This document shows, piece by piece, positions 54,539-63,886 of a DNA stretch of 64,000 nucleotides. Source of the DNA: Pseudomonas libanensis (GTDB taxonomy: Bacteria > Pseudomonadota > Gammaproteobacteria > Pseudomonadales > Pseudomonadaceae); NCBI RefSeq assembly GCF_001439685.1, contig NZ_JYLH01000001.1, positions 576,012 through 640,011 of the forward strand. The letters are read 5' to 3'. The translations under genes were made by a program, and so were the position numbers. The notes under the pieces are model-generated. The model saw only the letters and a program-made list of their open reading frames with translations. It was not told where the DNA came from and ran no database searches. How positions within the stretch are numbered: position 1 is the first letter of the stretch; each line of letters opens with the position of its first letter.

Positions 54539-55897
54539 TTAGGTGCCCGCGATCAATTGGCGCGCCGCCTGGCTGTGATCGGCGATCAAGGCCTTGAGGT
54601 CCAGGCCTTCCACTTGGCCGTCGATCACCCGCCACTTGCCGCCAACCATCACTCGATCTGCACGATCCGCACCGCACAACAGCAGCGCTGAAATCGGATC
54701 GTGGCTACCGGAAAAGCGCAGTTCGTCCAGCTTGAATAGCGCCAGGTCAGCTTGCTTGCCTACCGCCAGTTCACCAATATCCGTGCGCCCCAGCAACTGC
54801 GCCGAGCCCTTGGTGGCCCAGCCCAATACGCCTTCAGGAGTGATCTTTTCCGCGCCGTAACGCAGGCGCTGGATATACAGGGCCTGGCGCGCTTCAAGGA
54901 TCATGTTCGAAGCGTCGTTGGAGGCGGAGCCGTCCACGCCCAGGCCGATGGGCGCGCCGGCGGCAAGCAGGTCCAGGGTCGGGCAGATGCCGGAGGCCAG
55001 GCGCATATTCGAACTTGGGCAGTGGCAGATGCCAGTTCCGGCGGCGCCCAGGCGCTCGATTTCGTCCGGGTTGAAGTGAATGCCGTGGGCCAGCCAGGTG
55101 CGCGGGCCGAGCCAGCCGACGCTGTCGAGGTAATCCACGGTGCGCAGGCCGAAACGTTGCAGGCAGAAATCTTCCTCGTCGAGGGTTTCCGCCAAGTGGG
55201 TGTGCAGGCGCACATCCAGGCGGTTGGCCAGCTCGGCGCTGGCTTGCATGATCTCGGGGGTGACCGAGAACGGCGAGCACGGCGCCAGGGCTATCTGGAT
55301 CTGTGCACCGTCGCCACGCTGGTGGTATTCGCGGATCAGGCGCTGGCTGTCGTCGAGAATCACCTGGCCTTGTTGTACGGTCTGCTGCGGCGGCAGGCCA
55401 CCATCGGCCTCGCCCAGGCTCATGGAGCCGCGGGTGAGCATGGCGCGCATGCCCAGTTCGCGCACGCTTTCTACCTGCACATCTATGGCGTTTTCCAGGC
55501 CATCAGGGAACAGGTAGTGGTGGTCGGCTGCGGTGGTGCAGCCTGAGAGCAGCAATTCAGCCAAGGCAACTTTGCTGGCCAGGGCAAGTTTTTCCGGGGT
55601 GAGCCGTGCCCATACCGGGTACAGGGTCTTCAACCAGGGAAACAACGGCTGGTTGACCACCGGGCCCCAGGCGCGGGTCAGGGTTTGATAGAAGTGATGG
55701 TGGGTGTTGATCAGCCCAGGCAGGACCACATGCTCGCGAGCGTCGAACACCTGTGCACAGGGTTGTGCCGGTTCTTGGCCTTGGGCCAGCACTTCGGTGA
55801 TCACACCGTCTTGCAGCACCAGGCCACCGCGGGCATCGAGGCCATTGGCAGTGAAAATCGCGAGAGGGTTTTTTAACCAGATACGGGTCGCAGGCAT
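54539..55897 (-). CDS. 8-oxoguanine deaminase
   Basis: 452 residues of the TrzN/AtzA amidohydrolase group: metal ligands His66 and His68 (INTHHHFYQ), HLAET, HGIHF and the Asp in DGSASND. Length and sequence match the 8-oxoguanine deaminases (PA0142 type), which turn 8-oxoguanine into uric acid; isocytosine can also be used. AGGAG precedes ATG 55897. A strong inverted repeat (56003-56032) lies 105 bases upstream and could be its operator. Confidence 0.9.
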   Translation of the reverse strand: MPATRIWLKNPLAIFTANGLDARGGLVLQDGVITEVLAQGQEPAQPCAQVFDAREHVVLPGLINTHHHFYQTLTRAWGPVVNQPLFPWLKTLYPVWARLTPEKLALASKVALAELLLSGCTTAADHHYLFPDGLENAIDVQVESVRELGMRAMLTRGSMSLGEADGGLPPQQTVQQGQVILDDSQRLIREYHQRGDGAQIQIALAPCSPFSVTPEIMQASAELANRLDVRLHTHLAETLDEEDFCLQRFGLRTVDYLDSVGWLGPRTWLAHGIHFNPDEIERLGAAGTGICHCPSSNMRLASGICPTLDLLAAGAPIGLGVDGSASNDASNMILEARQALYIQRLRYGAEKITPEGVLGWATKGSAQLLGRTDIGELAVGKQADLALFKLDELRFSGSHDPISALLLCGADRADRVMVGGKWRVIDGQVEGLDLKALIADHSQAARQLIAGT

Positions 55898-56002
55898 TGG
55901 CCGGCTCCTCTGAATGATGGGTTCAGGTTTGCCAGCTCAGTGTTGCCCTGTCTGCTGATCCAGGGTCGCCGGGGAGGGCGAGGTGGGCAGTTTACGCGTG
56001 GA

Positions 56003-56032
56003 TCGTTATCGACGGCAATCGGTCGATAACGA
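56003..56032. promoter_or_regulatory. Perfect 11-bp dyad upstream of the 8-oxoguanine deaminase gene
   Basis: TCGTTATCGAC, eight bases, then GTCGATAACGA. It sits between the SDR stop (56044) and the deaminase start (55897), both leftward genes. No T-run follows, and two major grooves separated by about 19 bp centre to centre suggest a dimer-binding operator. The binding protein is unknown. Confidence 0.6.
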
Positions 56033-56043
56033 CCCTTTGCCAC

Positions 56044-56730
56044 TTACCAGTCGATGGTGTCGCCCTTGTAGTCCACGAAGTGATGGCCGCCTTTGCCGGT
56101 GTAGGCATTCACCTGGTCCACCAGGCCGCGCACGCTGGTCTCGACGTCGATGTGTGCGTTTTCGCCGCCCATGTCGGTCTTCACCCAGCCCGGATGCAGC
56201 GACAGCACCGTCGGCTTGTGCTCGCCCAGTTGCGTGATAAAGCTATTGGTCATCGAATTGAGGGCGGCCTTGCTGGCCTTGTACAGCGCCAGATCCGAGT
56301 TGTCGGGAATGGTCACGCTGCCCAGCACCGAACTCATGAAGGCCAGCACGCCGGTATCTTTGCGGATCTGCCCGACAAAGCGCTGGGCCAGGTTGATCGG
56401 TGCCACGGCGTTGGTGAAAAACAGCTGGCCGACTTCCGCCAGCGTGGCGTGGCCGGGCTCCTGGTTCGCCGGGCCCTTGACGCCAGCGTTGACGAACAGC
56501 AGGTCGAAGGTGCGGTCTTTCAGGCGTTGGGCCAGGGCGATCACGGCTTGCTGGTCGTCCATGTCCAACTTCTCGACCTGCACCGGCCCCACGGCTTTCA
56601 GCGCATCGGCTTTGTTCGGATCGCGCACGGTGGCGGTCACATCCCAGCCATCCTGGAGCAATTGCTTGACCAGGCCAAGCCCCAGCCCGCGTGAGGCGCC
56701 GATGATCAGTGCGGTTTTTGGCGTAGACAT
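56044..56730 (-). CDS. Short-chain dehydrogenase/reductase
   Basis: 228 residues: cofactor motif GASRGLGLGL (11-20), NAGV and the catalytic YKASK (about 151-155), with Ser in FMSSVLGS. It is of the classical SDR type, resembling the CsgA/sniffer branch rather than FabG. Substrate is unknown. It is the fourth gene of a leftward series (permease, TetR, yigZ, SDR), 55 bases after yigZ. Confidence 0.87.
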   Translation of the reverse strand: MSTPKTALIIGASRGLGLGLVKQLLQDGWDVTATVRDPNKADALKAVGPVQVEKLDMDDQQAVIALAQRLKDRTFDLLFVNAGVKGPANQEPGHATLAEVGQLFFTNAVAPINLAQRFVGQIRKDTGVLAFMSSVLGSVTIPDNSDLALYKASKAALNSMTNSFITQLGEHKPTVLSLHPGWVKTDMGGENAHIDVETSVRGLVDQVNAYTGKGGHHFVDYKGDTIDW

Positions 56731-56785
56731 GAAAGGCTTCCTTTGAATCGCGGTTCAGGGAGTTCAGCGCGTAACAGTAGCAGTT

Positions 56786-57367
56786 TCAACGTTGCAGCAG
56801 GATGCGCCCACGGCTCAGGTCGGCGAGCTGGGCTTGCAGGGTGTCGATGTGTGCCTCCCCCAGCGCAAGCCGCAGCTCCACGCCGTTGGCGGTGAAGGTT
56901 TCTTCCACCACCAGGCCTGCGAGTTCAGCGATACGCAGCTTCACCAGGTTCAGCTCGGAAAACCCACAGGCGCAGCTCAGTGGCACACGGCTGATCAGTT
57001 CGATGCGCTCGGCATTTTGCAGGCACTTGTTCGCACCGCCGCCATAAGCACGGGCCAGCCCGCCGGTACCCAGCTGGATGCCGCCGTACCAGCGGATCAC
57101 CAACACCGCGACCTGATCAAAGCCCTGTGCCTCGATAGCCGCAAGAATCGGGCGTCCGGCGGTTCCGCCAGGTTCGCCATCATCGTTGCTGCGGTATTGG
57201 TCGGCCAGCTTCCAGGCCCAGCAGTTATGCGTGGCGTTCAGGTCGCTGTATTGCTCGAAAAATGCCTGGGCGTCCTGCGGGCTGGTGATGGGTACCGCCA
57301 GGGTGATAAAGCGGCTTTTGCGGATTTCTTCACGAAATTCGCAAAGGCCTGTCAGCGTAAAAGACAT
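56786..57367 (-). CDS. yigZ: YigZ/IMPACT family protein
   Basis: 193 residues: an N-terminal IMPACT domain (about 15-120, with SRFITLAVPI and DDGEPGGTAGRPIL) and a C-terminal DUF1949 domain. The glycine-rich motif DDGEPGGTAG is the family signature. Cellular role is not established; relatives of the eukaryotic protein bind Gcn1. It starts 12 bases after the TetR gene, so it is probably co-transcribed. Confidence 0.9.
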   Translation of the reverse strand: MSFTLTGLCEFREEIRKSRFITLAVPITSPQDAQAFFEQYSDLNATHNCWAWKLADQYRSNDDGEPGGTAGRPILAAIEAQGFDQVAVLVIRWYGGIQLGTGGLARAYGGGANKCLQNAERIELISRVPLSCACGFSELNLVKLRIAELAGLVVEETFTANGVELRLALGEAHIDTLQAQLADLSRGRILLQR

Positions 57368-57379
57368 AACTCGCTTCGT

Positions 57380-58039
57380 TTATGGGGCTGGCTTGATGCC
57401 GCAGCCTTTGAGGATGATCTGGATCAGATTGGTGCCAGCGTCTTCCATGTCCTGCTTGGTCAGCTTGGTGCGCCCGGTGACGCGGCAGATCTGGGTGGCG
57501 AAGTCGGCGTAGTGCTGGGTGCTGCCCCACAGCAGGAAGATCAAATGCACCGGGTCGACGGGGTCCATTTTGCCGGCGTCGATCCAGGCCTGGAACACCG
57601 CCGCCCGGCCACTGAACCAGGCACGATAGTCCTGGCTGAAATATTCGGTGAGGCATTCGCCGCCGCTGATGATCTCCATGGCGAAGATCCGTGAGGCTTG
57701 TGGCTGGCGTCGCGAAAATTCCATCTTGGTGCGGATGTAGCGCGTAAGTGCCACGGCAGGGTCGTCCTCGGCGGTCAGCGCGTTGAAGGTGCTGTCCCAC
57801 AGTTCGAGGATATTGCTGAGTACCGCGATGTACAGGCCCAGCTTGTTGGTGAAGTAGTAGTGCAAGTTGGCCTTGGGCAATCCGGCACTGGCAGCAATGG
57901 TATTCATGCTGGTGCCTTTGTAGCCATGGCGGGCGAATTCATCTTCAGCAGCCTGGAGAATCGCTTGTTCGTTCTTTTGCCGGATGCGGCTGGCGGGTTT
58001 ACCGGCGTGGTTGCTGTGGGCAGGAACTTCGAGGCTCAT
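57380..58039 (-). CDS. TetR-family regulator, RutR-like
   Basis: 219 residues: N-terminal helix-turn-helix (about 18-65, GTSMNTIAASAGLPKANLHY) and a C-terminal ligand domain of the RutR/YcdC group (LLWGSTQHYADFATQI near 165-180). RutR senses uracil or thymine in E. coli. ATG 58039 is preferred; the frame runs on to a GTG at 58078. It follows the NCS2 permease by 87 bases on the same strand and may control it in response to a purine or pyrimidine. Confidence 0.87.
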   Translation of the reverse strand: MSLEVPAHSNHAGKPASRIRQKNEQAILQAAEDEFARHGYKGTSMNTIAASAGLPKANLHYYFTNKLGLYIAVLSNILELWDSTFNALTAEDDPAVALTRYIRTKMEFSRRQPQASRIFAMEIISGGECLTEYFSQDYRAWFSGRAAVFQAWIDAGKMDPVDPVHLIFLLWGSTQHYADFATQICRVTGRTKLTKQDMEDAGTNLIQIILKGCGIKPAP

Positions 58040-58126
58040 GGAGGTTTCCGTGCTGATCGATAGAGACGACGTGTGCACAGATAACCCACCCTCAAGCCTC
58101 AGACAAGTCCCGATGCAATAAAACCG

Positions 58127-59521
58127 TCAAAGCGGTTCCAGGCTGTCGCTTTCTGGCGTGTGGTTTGCGGCAGTGGTGCTCGGCTTGGCTTCCGGCAGTA
58201 ACAGGCACAAGAGGATGGCGGTGAGGCCGCCGCTGGTGATGGCGGAGTCGAACAGGTTCTGCACCAGTGTTGGCATCAGGTGCAGCAGGTTGGGCTGGGC
58301 AGCGATACCCAGGCCGACGCCGAATGAGGTGGCGATGATCAACATGCTGCGTCGGTCCAGCGGCGCCTGGGCAAGAATACGCACGCCGGCAGCGGCCACA
58401 CTGCCGAACATCACCAGGGTCGCGCCGCCCAGCACTGGTTTGGGAATTTGCTGCAGCACGGCGCCGATCAGCGGAAACAGGCCGAGACAGAACAGCAACG
58501 CGCCGATATATAAGCCGACGTAACGGCTGGCCACGCCGGTGAGTTGGATCACGCCATTGTTCTGGGCGAAGGTGGTATTGGGGAAGGCGCTGAAAGTGGC
58601 GGCGATCATGCAGCTCACGCCATCGCCCAGCACGCCGCCCTTGAGTCGGCTTATATAAGAGGGGCCGCTGATCGGTTGGCGGGCAATCATGCAATTGGCA
58701 GTGAGGTCGCCGACGGTTTCGATACTGCTGATCAGATAAATCAGCGCTATCGGCAGGAAGGCGCTCCAGTCGAAGTTGAAACCGAAGCGGAACGGCGTAG
58801 GCAGGCTGATCAGGGGCAGGTCAGGCAGGGCCTGGGGAGTGAGTTTGCCGCTGAGCCATGCGGCCAGGCTCCCCAGGGCCAGGCCGATGATGATCGCCGA
58901 GAGGCGTACCCATGGGGTATTGGAGCGGTTGAGCAGAATGATCGTCAGCACCACGAACAAGCCGAGCGCCAGGTTGACGGGGGCGCCAAAGTCCGGTGCA
59001 TTGAAGCCGCCGCCGAGATCGGTGATGCCCACCTTGATCAGGCTGATGCCGATCAACGTAATCACAATCCCTGTAACCAGAGGCGTGATGACTCGACGCA
59101 GTTGGCCGATAAAGCGGCTCAGCACGATCTGTACCGCCGCGCCGAAGAAGCACACGCCGAAGATCATCGCCAGAATATCTTCCGGGCTACCACCGCGTTG
59201 CTTCACCAGAAAACCTGCCGACAACACCGCGCCGAGAAACGCAAAGCTGGTGCCTTGCAGGCAGATCATCCCGGCGCCGATACCAAACGGCCTGCGTGCC
59301 TGGATGAAAGTACCTACGCCCGAGACCATCAGCGCCATGCTGATCAGGTAGGGCAGGTGGGCGGTGAGGCCGAGGGTAGAGCCGATGATCAGCGGTGGGG
59401 TGATGATGCCGACGAACGCCGCCAGTACATGTTGCAGCGCTGCCAATAGCGCAGGCAGTGGTTTCGGGCGGTCGTTGAGGCTGTAGATCAGGTCGCTGGA
59501 GTTGGAGGATTCTGGGGGCAT
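58127..59521 (-). CDS. NCS2-family purine/xanthine permease
   Basis: 464 residues, fourteen-segment NCS2 fold. The signature loop SAFPNTTFAQNNGVIQLTGV holds the QN pair typical of xanthine and urate carriers, and SIETVGDLTANC the conserved Glu of helix 8. It imports a purine base with protons. The neighbours (8-oxoguanine deaminase, adenine deaminase) point to xanthine or urate as substrate. The TetR gene follows. Confidence 0.9.
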   Translation of the reverse strand: MPPESSNSSDLIYSLNDRPKPLPALLAALQHVLAAFVGIITPPLIIGSTLGLTAHLPYLISMALMVSGVGTFIQARRPFGIGAGMICLQGTSFAFLGAVLSAGFLVKQRGGSPEDILAMIFGVCFFGAAVQIVLSRFIGQLRRVITPLVTGIVITLIGISLIKVGITDLGGGFNAPDFGAPVNLALGLFVVLTIILLNRSNTPWVRLSAIIIGLALGSLAAWLSGKLTPQALPDLPLISLPTPFRFGFNFDWSAFLPIALIYLISSIETVGDLTANCMIARQPISGPSYISRLKGGVLGDGVSCMIAATFSAFPNTTFAQNNGVIQLTGVASRYVGLYIGALLFCLGLFPLIGAVLQQIPKPVLGGATLVMFGSVAAAGVRILAQAPLDRRSMLIIATSFGVGLGIAAQPNLLHLMPTLVQNLFDSAITSGGLTAILLCLLLPEAKPSTTAANHTPESDSLEPL

Positions 59522-59608
59522 GGCGGGTTAACTCGAGGCAGACGGTTCAAGGTCTCTGTGCCTTGCAAAAAGCTGTCCAGCTGCTCAGCTTTTACCTCGA
59601 GGCCCGAG

Positions 59609-60529
59609 TTAGCGGGTTGCGGCCAGGCTTTCCAGGAAGCTTTCCAGCACCAAATGAGGGCGGCGGCCCTTGCGTGTGACCGATGCCAGGCTCAAATCGT
59701 AAAAACGTGTCGCCGGTTTCAGCGCACGCAGTCGGCCTTGTTGCACCCACAAGCTGGCGTAGTGATCGGGCAAGTAACCGATGTAGCGGCCGGTGAGGAT
59801 CAGGAACGCCATGCCCTCACGGTCCGAGGCGCTGGCGGTGCAGTTGAGCGCTTGGTAATGGGCCTGGATCTGCGCAGGTAAGCGAAAGGTGGGGGCGATG
59901 GCGTCCTGGTTGTCGATGCGTTCGTCGTTCAGTTGTTTGTTGTCGGCATAAAACAGTGGGTGACCGACCGCGCAATAGAGTAGCGAGCGTTCGCTGTACA
60001 GCGGTTGGTATTCCAGCCCCGACAGCGCGCTGGCCTGGGGCACCACGCCGACGTGCAGGCGCCCGTCGAGCACACCTTGTTCCACTTCATTGGGGGCGAT
60101 CATGCGGATCTGGATCTGCACGTCCGGGCCTCGCTCCTTCAACTGTGCCAGTGCATGGGTGATGCGCATATGGGGCAGGGTGACAAGGTTGTCGGTAAGG
60201 CCGATGATCAATTCGCCGCGCAGGTGCTGGTGCAGGCCGTTGACCTCAGTGCGAAAGCTTTCCAGGGCACTCAATAATTGCAGGGCTGACTGATAGACCT
60301 CGCGACCTTCCTCGGTCAGGGAAAACCCGGCGCGGCCGCGTTGGCAGAGCCTTAGCCCGAGGCGCTGTTCAAGGTCGCTCATCTGTTGACTGATCGCCGA
60401 GCGGCCAATACCGAGTACGGCTTCTGCCGCCGAGAAGCCGCCGCACTCCACCACGCTGCGAAAAATGCGCAACAAGCGAATATCAAAGTCGCTGACTTGC
60501 GCCAAAGGGTCGGGACGACGGCTGCTCAT
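59609..60529 (-). CDS. bauR: BauR-like LysR regulator of beta-alanine catabolism
   Basis: 306 residues: LysR helix-turn-helix (about 20-75, GGFSAAEAVLGIGRSAISQQ) and effector-binding domain (about 105-300). It is divergent from bauA across 126 bases, as in P. aeruginosa, where BauR (PA0133) activates bau genes with beta-alanine. The gap contains A/T-rich LysR-type sites, but no exact T-N11-A box is asserted. Confidence 0.88.
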   Translation of the reverse strand: MSSRRPDPLAQVSDFDIRLLRIFRSVVECGGFSAAEAVLGIGRSAISQQMSDLEQRLGLRLCQRGRAGFSLTEEGREVYQSALQLLSALESFRTEVNGLHQHLRGELIIGLTDNLVTLPHMRITHALAQLKERGPDVQIQIRMIAPNEVEQGVLDGRLHVGVVPQASALSGLEYQPLYSERSLLYCAVGHPLFYADNKQLNDERIDNQDAIAPTFRLPAQIQAHYQALNCTASASDREGMAFLILTGRYIGYLPDHYASLWVQQGRLRALKPATRFYDLSLASVTRKGRRPHLVLESFLESLAATR

Positions 60530-60655
60530 AGTTTAGTAAAGTTCTGACTGAAGGTTAGAAGAGTTGGATTTCATCGACTTTATCCCCGTGGCAATTTAGC
60601 TGCAAGAACGCTTTTCCGATCCCGACGCTGCCTTTTGCCTTGCGAGGTTTTGCTG

Positions 60656-62005
60656 ATGAACATGCCCGAAAACGCCCCATCGTCCCTGGCCAGCCAACTG
60701 AAGTTGGACGCGCACTGGATGCCCTACACCGCCAACCGTAACTTCCAGCGTGACCCGCGCCTGATCGTGGCCGCCGAAGGCAGTTGGTTGATCGATGACA
60801 AGGGGCGTAAGGTCTACGATTCGTTGTCGGGGCTGTGGACCTGTGGCGCCGGGCATACGCGCAAGGAAATCCAGGAAGCCGTTGCCAAGCAACTGGGTAC
60901 CTTGGACTATTCTCCAGGTTTCCAATACGGTCATCCGTTGTCTTTCCAGCTGGCGGAAAAGATTACCGACTTGACCCCAGGCAACCTGAATCACGTGTTC
61001 TTCACCGACTCCGGCTCCGAGTGTGCCGATACCGCAGTGAAGATGGTGCGCGCCTACTGGCGCCTGAAAGGCCAGGCCACCAAGACCAAGATGATCGGAC
61101 GCGCCCGCGGCTACCACGGTGTGAATATCGCCGGTACCAGCCTGGGCGGCGTCAACGGTAACCGTAAGTTGTTTGGCCAGGCGATGATGGATGTTGACCA
61201 TCTGCCTCACACCTTGCTGGCGAGCAATGCGTTCTCCCGTGGTATGCCGGAGCAGGGCGGTATCGCGCTGGCCGATGAATTGCTCAAGTTGATTGAGTTG
61301 CATGACGCGTCGAACATCGCGGCAGTGTTTGTAGAGCCGATGGCCGGTTCCGCTGGTGTGCTGGTGCCGCCACAGGGTTACCTCAAGCGTCTGCGTGAGA
61401 TTTGCGATCAGCACAATATCCTGTTGGTGTTCGACGAAGTGATCACCGGTTTCGGCCGTACGGGCTCGATGTTCGGTGCCGACAGCTTCGGCGTGACCCC
61501 GGACCTGATGTGCATCGCCAAGCAGGTCACCAATGGTGCGATTCCGATGGGCGCGGTGATTGCCAGCAGCGAGATCTATCAGACCTTCATGAACCAGGCG
61601 ACTCCGGAGTACGCCGTGGAATTCCCCCACGGTTACACCTATTCGGCGCACCCGGTGGCTTGCGCGGCTGGCCTGGCGGCATTGGACCTGTTGCAGAAGG
61701 AAAACCTGGTGCAGAGCGTAGCCGAAGTCGCGCCGCACTTTGAGAATGCGTTGCATGGTCTGAAGGGCAGCAAGAATGTGATCGACATCCGTAACTACGG
61801 TCTGGCCGGTGCGATTCAGATTGCCCCGCGTGACGGGGATGCCATCGTGCGGCCATTCGAGGCTGGCATGGCCTTGTGGAAAGCCGGTTTCTACGTGCGC
61901 TTTGGCGGTGACACCCTGCAGTTCGGGCCAACGTTCAACAGCAAGCCGCAGGACCTGGATCGTCTGTTTGACGCGGTCGGCGAAGTGCTGAACAAGATCG
62001 ACTGA
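60656..62005 (+). CDS. bauA: Beta-alanine (omega-amino acid):pyruvate aminotransferase
   Basis: 449 residues, class III aminotransferase. The PLP Lys is K289 (CIAKQVTNG), with GSEC, DEVITGFGRTG and SNAFSRG in their usual places. It transfers the amino group of beta-alanine to pyruvate, giving malonate semialdehyde and alanine. ATG 60656 follows GAGG by eight bases; the 21-base-longer frame was rejected. bauC follows 39 bases later. Confidence 0.95.
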   Translation: MNMPENAPSSLASQLKLDAHWMPYTANRNFQRDPRLIVAAEGSWLIDDKGRKVYDSLSGLWTCGAGHTRKEIQEAVAKQLGTLDYSPGFQYGHPLSFQLAEKITDLTPGNLNHVFFTDSGSECADTAVKMVRAYWRLKGQATKTKMIGRARGYHGVNIAGTSLGGVNGNRKLFGQAMMDVDHLPHTLLASNAFSRGMPEQGGIALADELLKLIELHDASNIAAVFVEPMAGSAGVLVPPQGYLKRLREICDQHNILLVFDEVITGFGRTGSMFGADSFGVTPDLMCIAKQVTNGAIPMGAVIASSEIYQTFMNQATPEYAVEFPHGYTYSAHPVACAAGLAALDLLQKENLVQSVAEVAPHFENALHGLKGSKNVIDIRNYGLAGAIQIAPRDGDAIVRPFEAGMALWKAGFYVRFGGDTLQFGPTFNSKPQDLDRLFDAVGEVLNKID

Positions 62006-62044
62006 TTTCTCCTTCTATATAGAACCATTTTTCAGGAGCCCTGC

Positions 62045-63538
62045 ATGAGCCTTATCCAGCATTTGATCAACGGCCAGTTGGTCAGCGACAGCGGTCGTAC
62101 CGCCGATGTGTACAACCCATCCACTGGCCAGGTAATTCACCAGGTGCCGTTGGCCAATCGCGAAACCATTCAAAGTGCGATCGACTCGGCCAAGGCGGCG
62201 TTCCCGGCCTGGCGTAATACGCCGCCGGCCAAGCGTGCGCAGGTGATGTTCCGTTTCAAGCAATTGCTGGAGCAGAACGAAGCGCGTATCTCGCAGTTGA
62301 TCAGCGAAGAGCATGGCAAGACCTTGGAAGATGCGGCGGGTGAACTCAAGCGCGGGATTGAGAACGTGGAGTACGCGTGCTCGGCACCGGAGATTCTCAA
62401 GGGGGAGTACAGCCGCAATGTTGGGCCGAACATTGATGCATGGTCGGACTTCCAGCCGTTGGGCGTGGTGGCGGGGATTACTCCGTTCAACTTCCCGGCC
62501 ATGGTGCCGTTGTGGATGTATCCGCTGGCGATTGTGTGCGGTAACTGTTTCATCCTTAAGCCGTCCGAACGTGATCCAAGCTCGACGCTGTTGATCGCGC
62601 AGCTGTTGCAGGAAGCTGGCTTGCCTAAAGGTGTACTGAGTGTGGTGCACGGCGACAAGGGCGCGGTGGATGCATTGATCGAAGCGCCGGAAGTAAAAGC
62701 CTTGAGCTTTGTAGGCTCGACGCCGATTGCCGAGTACATCTATTCCGAGGCGACCAAGCGTGGTAAGCGCGTACAAGCGTTGGGCGGAGCGAAGAACCAC
62801 GCCGTGCTGATGCCGGATGCGGATCTGGATAATGCCGTGAGTGCCTTGATGGGCGCGGCGTATGGTTCTTGCGGCGAGCGTTGCATGGCGATTTCGGTGG
62901 CTGTGTGCGTCGGCGACCAAGTGGCGGATGCGTTGATCGCCAAGTTGGTGCCGCAGGTCAAGGCGTTGAAGATCGGCGCGGGCACTTCTTGCGGCCTGGA
63001 TATGGGGCCATTGGTGACGGGCCAGGCTCGGGATAAGGTCAGTGGCTACATAGAAGAAGGTGTGACTGCGGGCGCGGAGTTGGTGGTTGATGGTCGCGGC
63101 TTGAGCATTGCTGGGCATGAGCAAGGGTTCTTTCTCGGCGGCAGTTTGTTCGATCACGTGACCCCTGAGATGCGCATCTATAAAGAAGAAATCTTCGGAC
63201 CGGTGCTGTGTGTAGTGCGGGTCGACAGCCTGGAAGCTGCAATGCAGCTGATCAATGATCACGAATATGGCAATGGCACCTGCATCTTCACCCGTGATGG
63301 TGAGGCGGCGCGGCTGTTCTGTGACGAGATTGAAGTGGGCATGGTGGGGGTCAATGTGCCGCTGCCGGTTCCGGTTGCTTATCACAGCTTTGGTGGTTGG
63401 AAACGTTCGCTGTTTGGCGATCTGCATGCCTATGGGCCGGACGGGGTGCGTTTCTACACCCGTCGCAAGGCGATCACCCAGCGTTGGCCGCAGCGGGCCA
63501 GCCATGAAGCGTCGCAATTCGCCTTCCCTAGTCTTTAA
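62045..63538 (+). CDS. bauC: CoA-acylating (methyl)malonate-semialdehyde dehydrogenase
   Basis: 497 residues of the MmsA family. The catalytic Cys280 lies in GSCGERCMAI, the Asn in TPFNFPAMVP, and there is no catalytic Glu in the usual ALDH position, as expected for CoA-acylating members. It converts malonate semialdehyde from BauA to acetyl-CoA and CO2 (also the valine/inositol semialdehyde). AGGAGC precedes ATG 62045. bauB, which lies between bauA and bauC in P. aeruginosa, is absent here. A terminator follows at 63552. Confidence 0.95.
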   Translation: MSLIQHLINGQLVSDSGRTADVYNPSTGQVIHQVPLANRETIQSAIDSAKAAFPAWRNTPPAKRAQVMFRFKQLLEQNEARISQLISEEHGKTLEDAAGELKRGIENVEYACSAPEILKGEYSRNVGPNIDAWSDFQPLGVVAGITPFNFPAMVPLWMYPLAIVCGNCFILKPSERDPSSTLLIAQLLQEAGLPKGVLSVVHGDKGAVDALIEAPEVKALSFVGSTPIAEYIYSEATKRGKRVQALGGAKNHAVLMPDADLDNAVSALMGAAYGSCGERCMAISVAVCVGDQVADALIAKLVPQVKALKIGAGTSCGLDMGPLVTGQARDKVSGYIEEGVTAGAELVVDGRGLSIAGHEQGFFLGGSLFDHVTPEMRIYKEEIFGPVLCVVRVDSLEAAMQLINDHEYGNGTCIFTRDGEAARLFCDEIEVGMVGVNVPLPVPVAYHSFGGWKRSLFGDLHAYGPDGVRFYTRRKAITQRWPQRASHEASQFAFPSL

Positions 63539-63551
63539 GGCTCGGTAAGTG

Positions 63552-63579
63552 GAAAGCCGGCTCCTTAGGGCCGGCTTTC
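63552..63579 (+). terminator. Terminator of the bauA-bauC operon
   Basis: GAAAGCCGGC and GCCGGCTTTC form a perfect 10-bp stem with an 8-base loop, starting 13 bases after the stop. The following CGCGTTTCC holds only a short T-run, so termination may be partial. Confidence 0.8.
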
Positions 63580-63630
63580 GCGTTTCCGGGGCTTTTTATG
63601 ACCCATGTGACAGAAATGTGAAAAAGAAGG

Positions 63631-63658
63631 TTGACGGCAGATTCTGGAAGCCTATAAT
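63631..63658 (+). promoter_or_regulatory. rRNA operon promoter 1
   Basis: TTGACG (63631-63636), a 16-base spacer and TATAAT (63653-63658), preceded by an A-rich stretch like an UP element. The GC-rich discriminator TCGCCCC follows. Confidence 0.85.
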
Positions 63659-63776
63659 TCGCCCCACTTCCGGCGCAGTCGAAACGGAAAACTCCTTGGT
63701 AAACAATGAGTTATGAAGTTTTCGGCAGCAAGTTGCTTCAGTTCACCGAAGCCCAAAGGAAGTTGAAAAAGAGGTG

Positions 63777-63804
63777 TTGACAGCAGCGTGTAACGCTGTA
63801 GAAT
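63777..63804 (+). promoter_or_regulatory. rRNA operon promoter 2
   Basis: TTGACA (63777-63782), a 16-base spacer and TAGAAT (63799-63804), followed by TCGCCTCCC. Spacing and sequence match promoters 1 and 3. Confidence 0.85.
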
Positions 63805-63886
63805 TCGCCTCCCGCTGATGAGAGATCAGAAGCGCAAGTGGTTGAAGTTGTTGAAGAAATCTTCGAAAGCTTCTGAAAATAATCAC

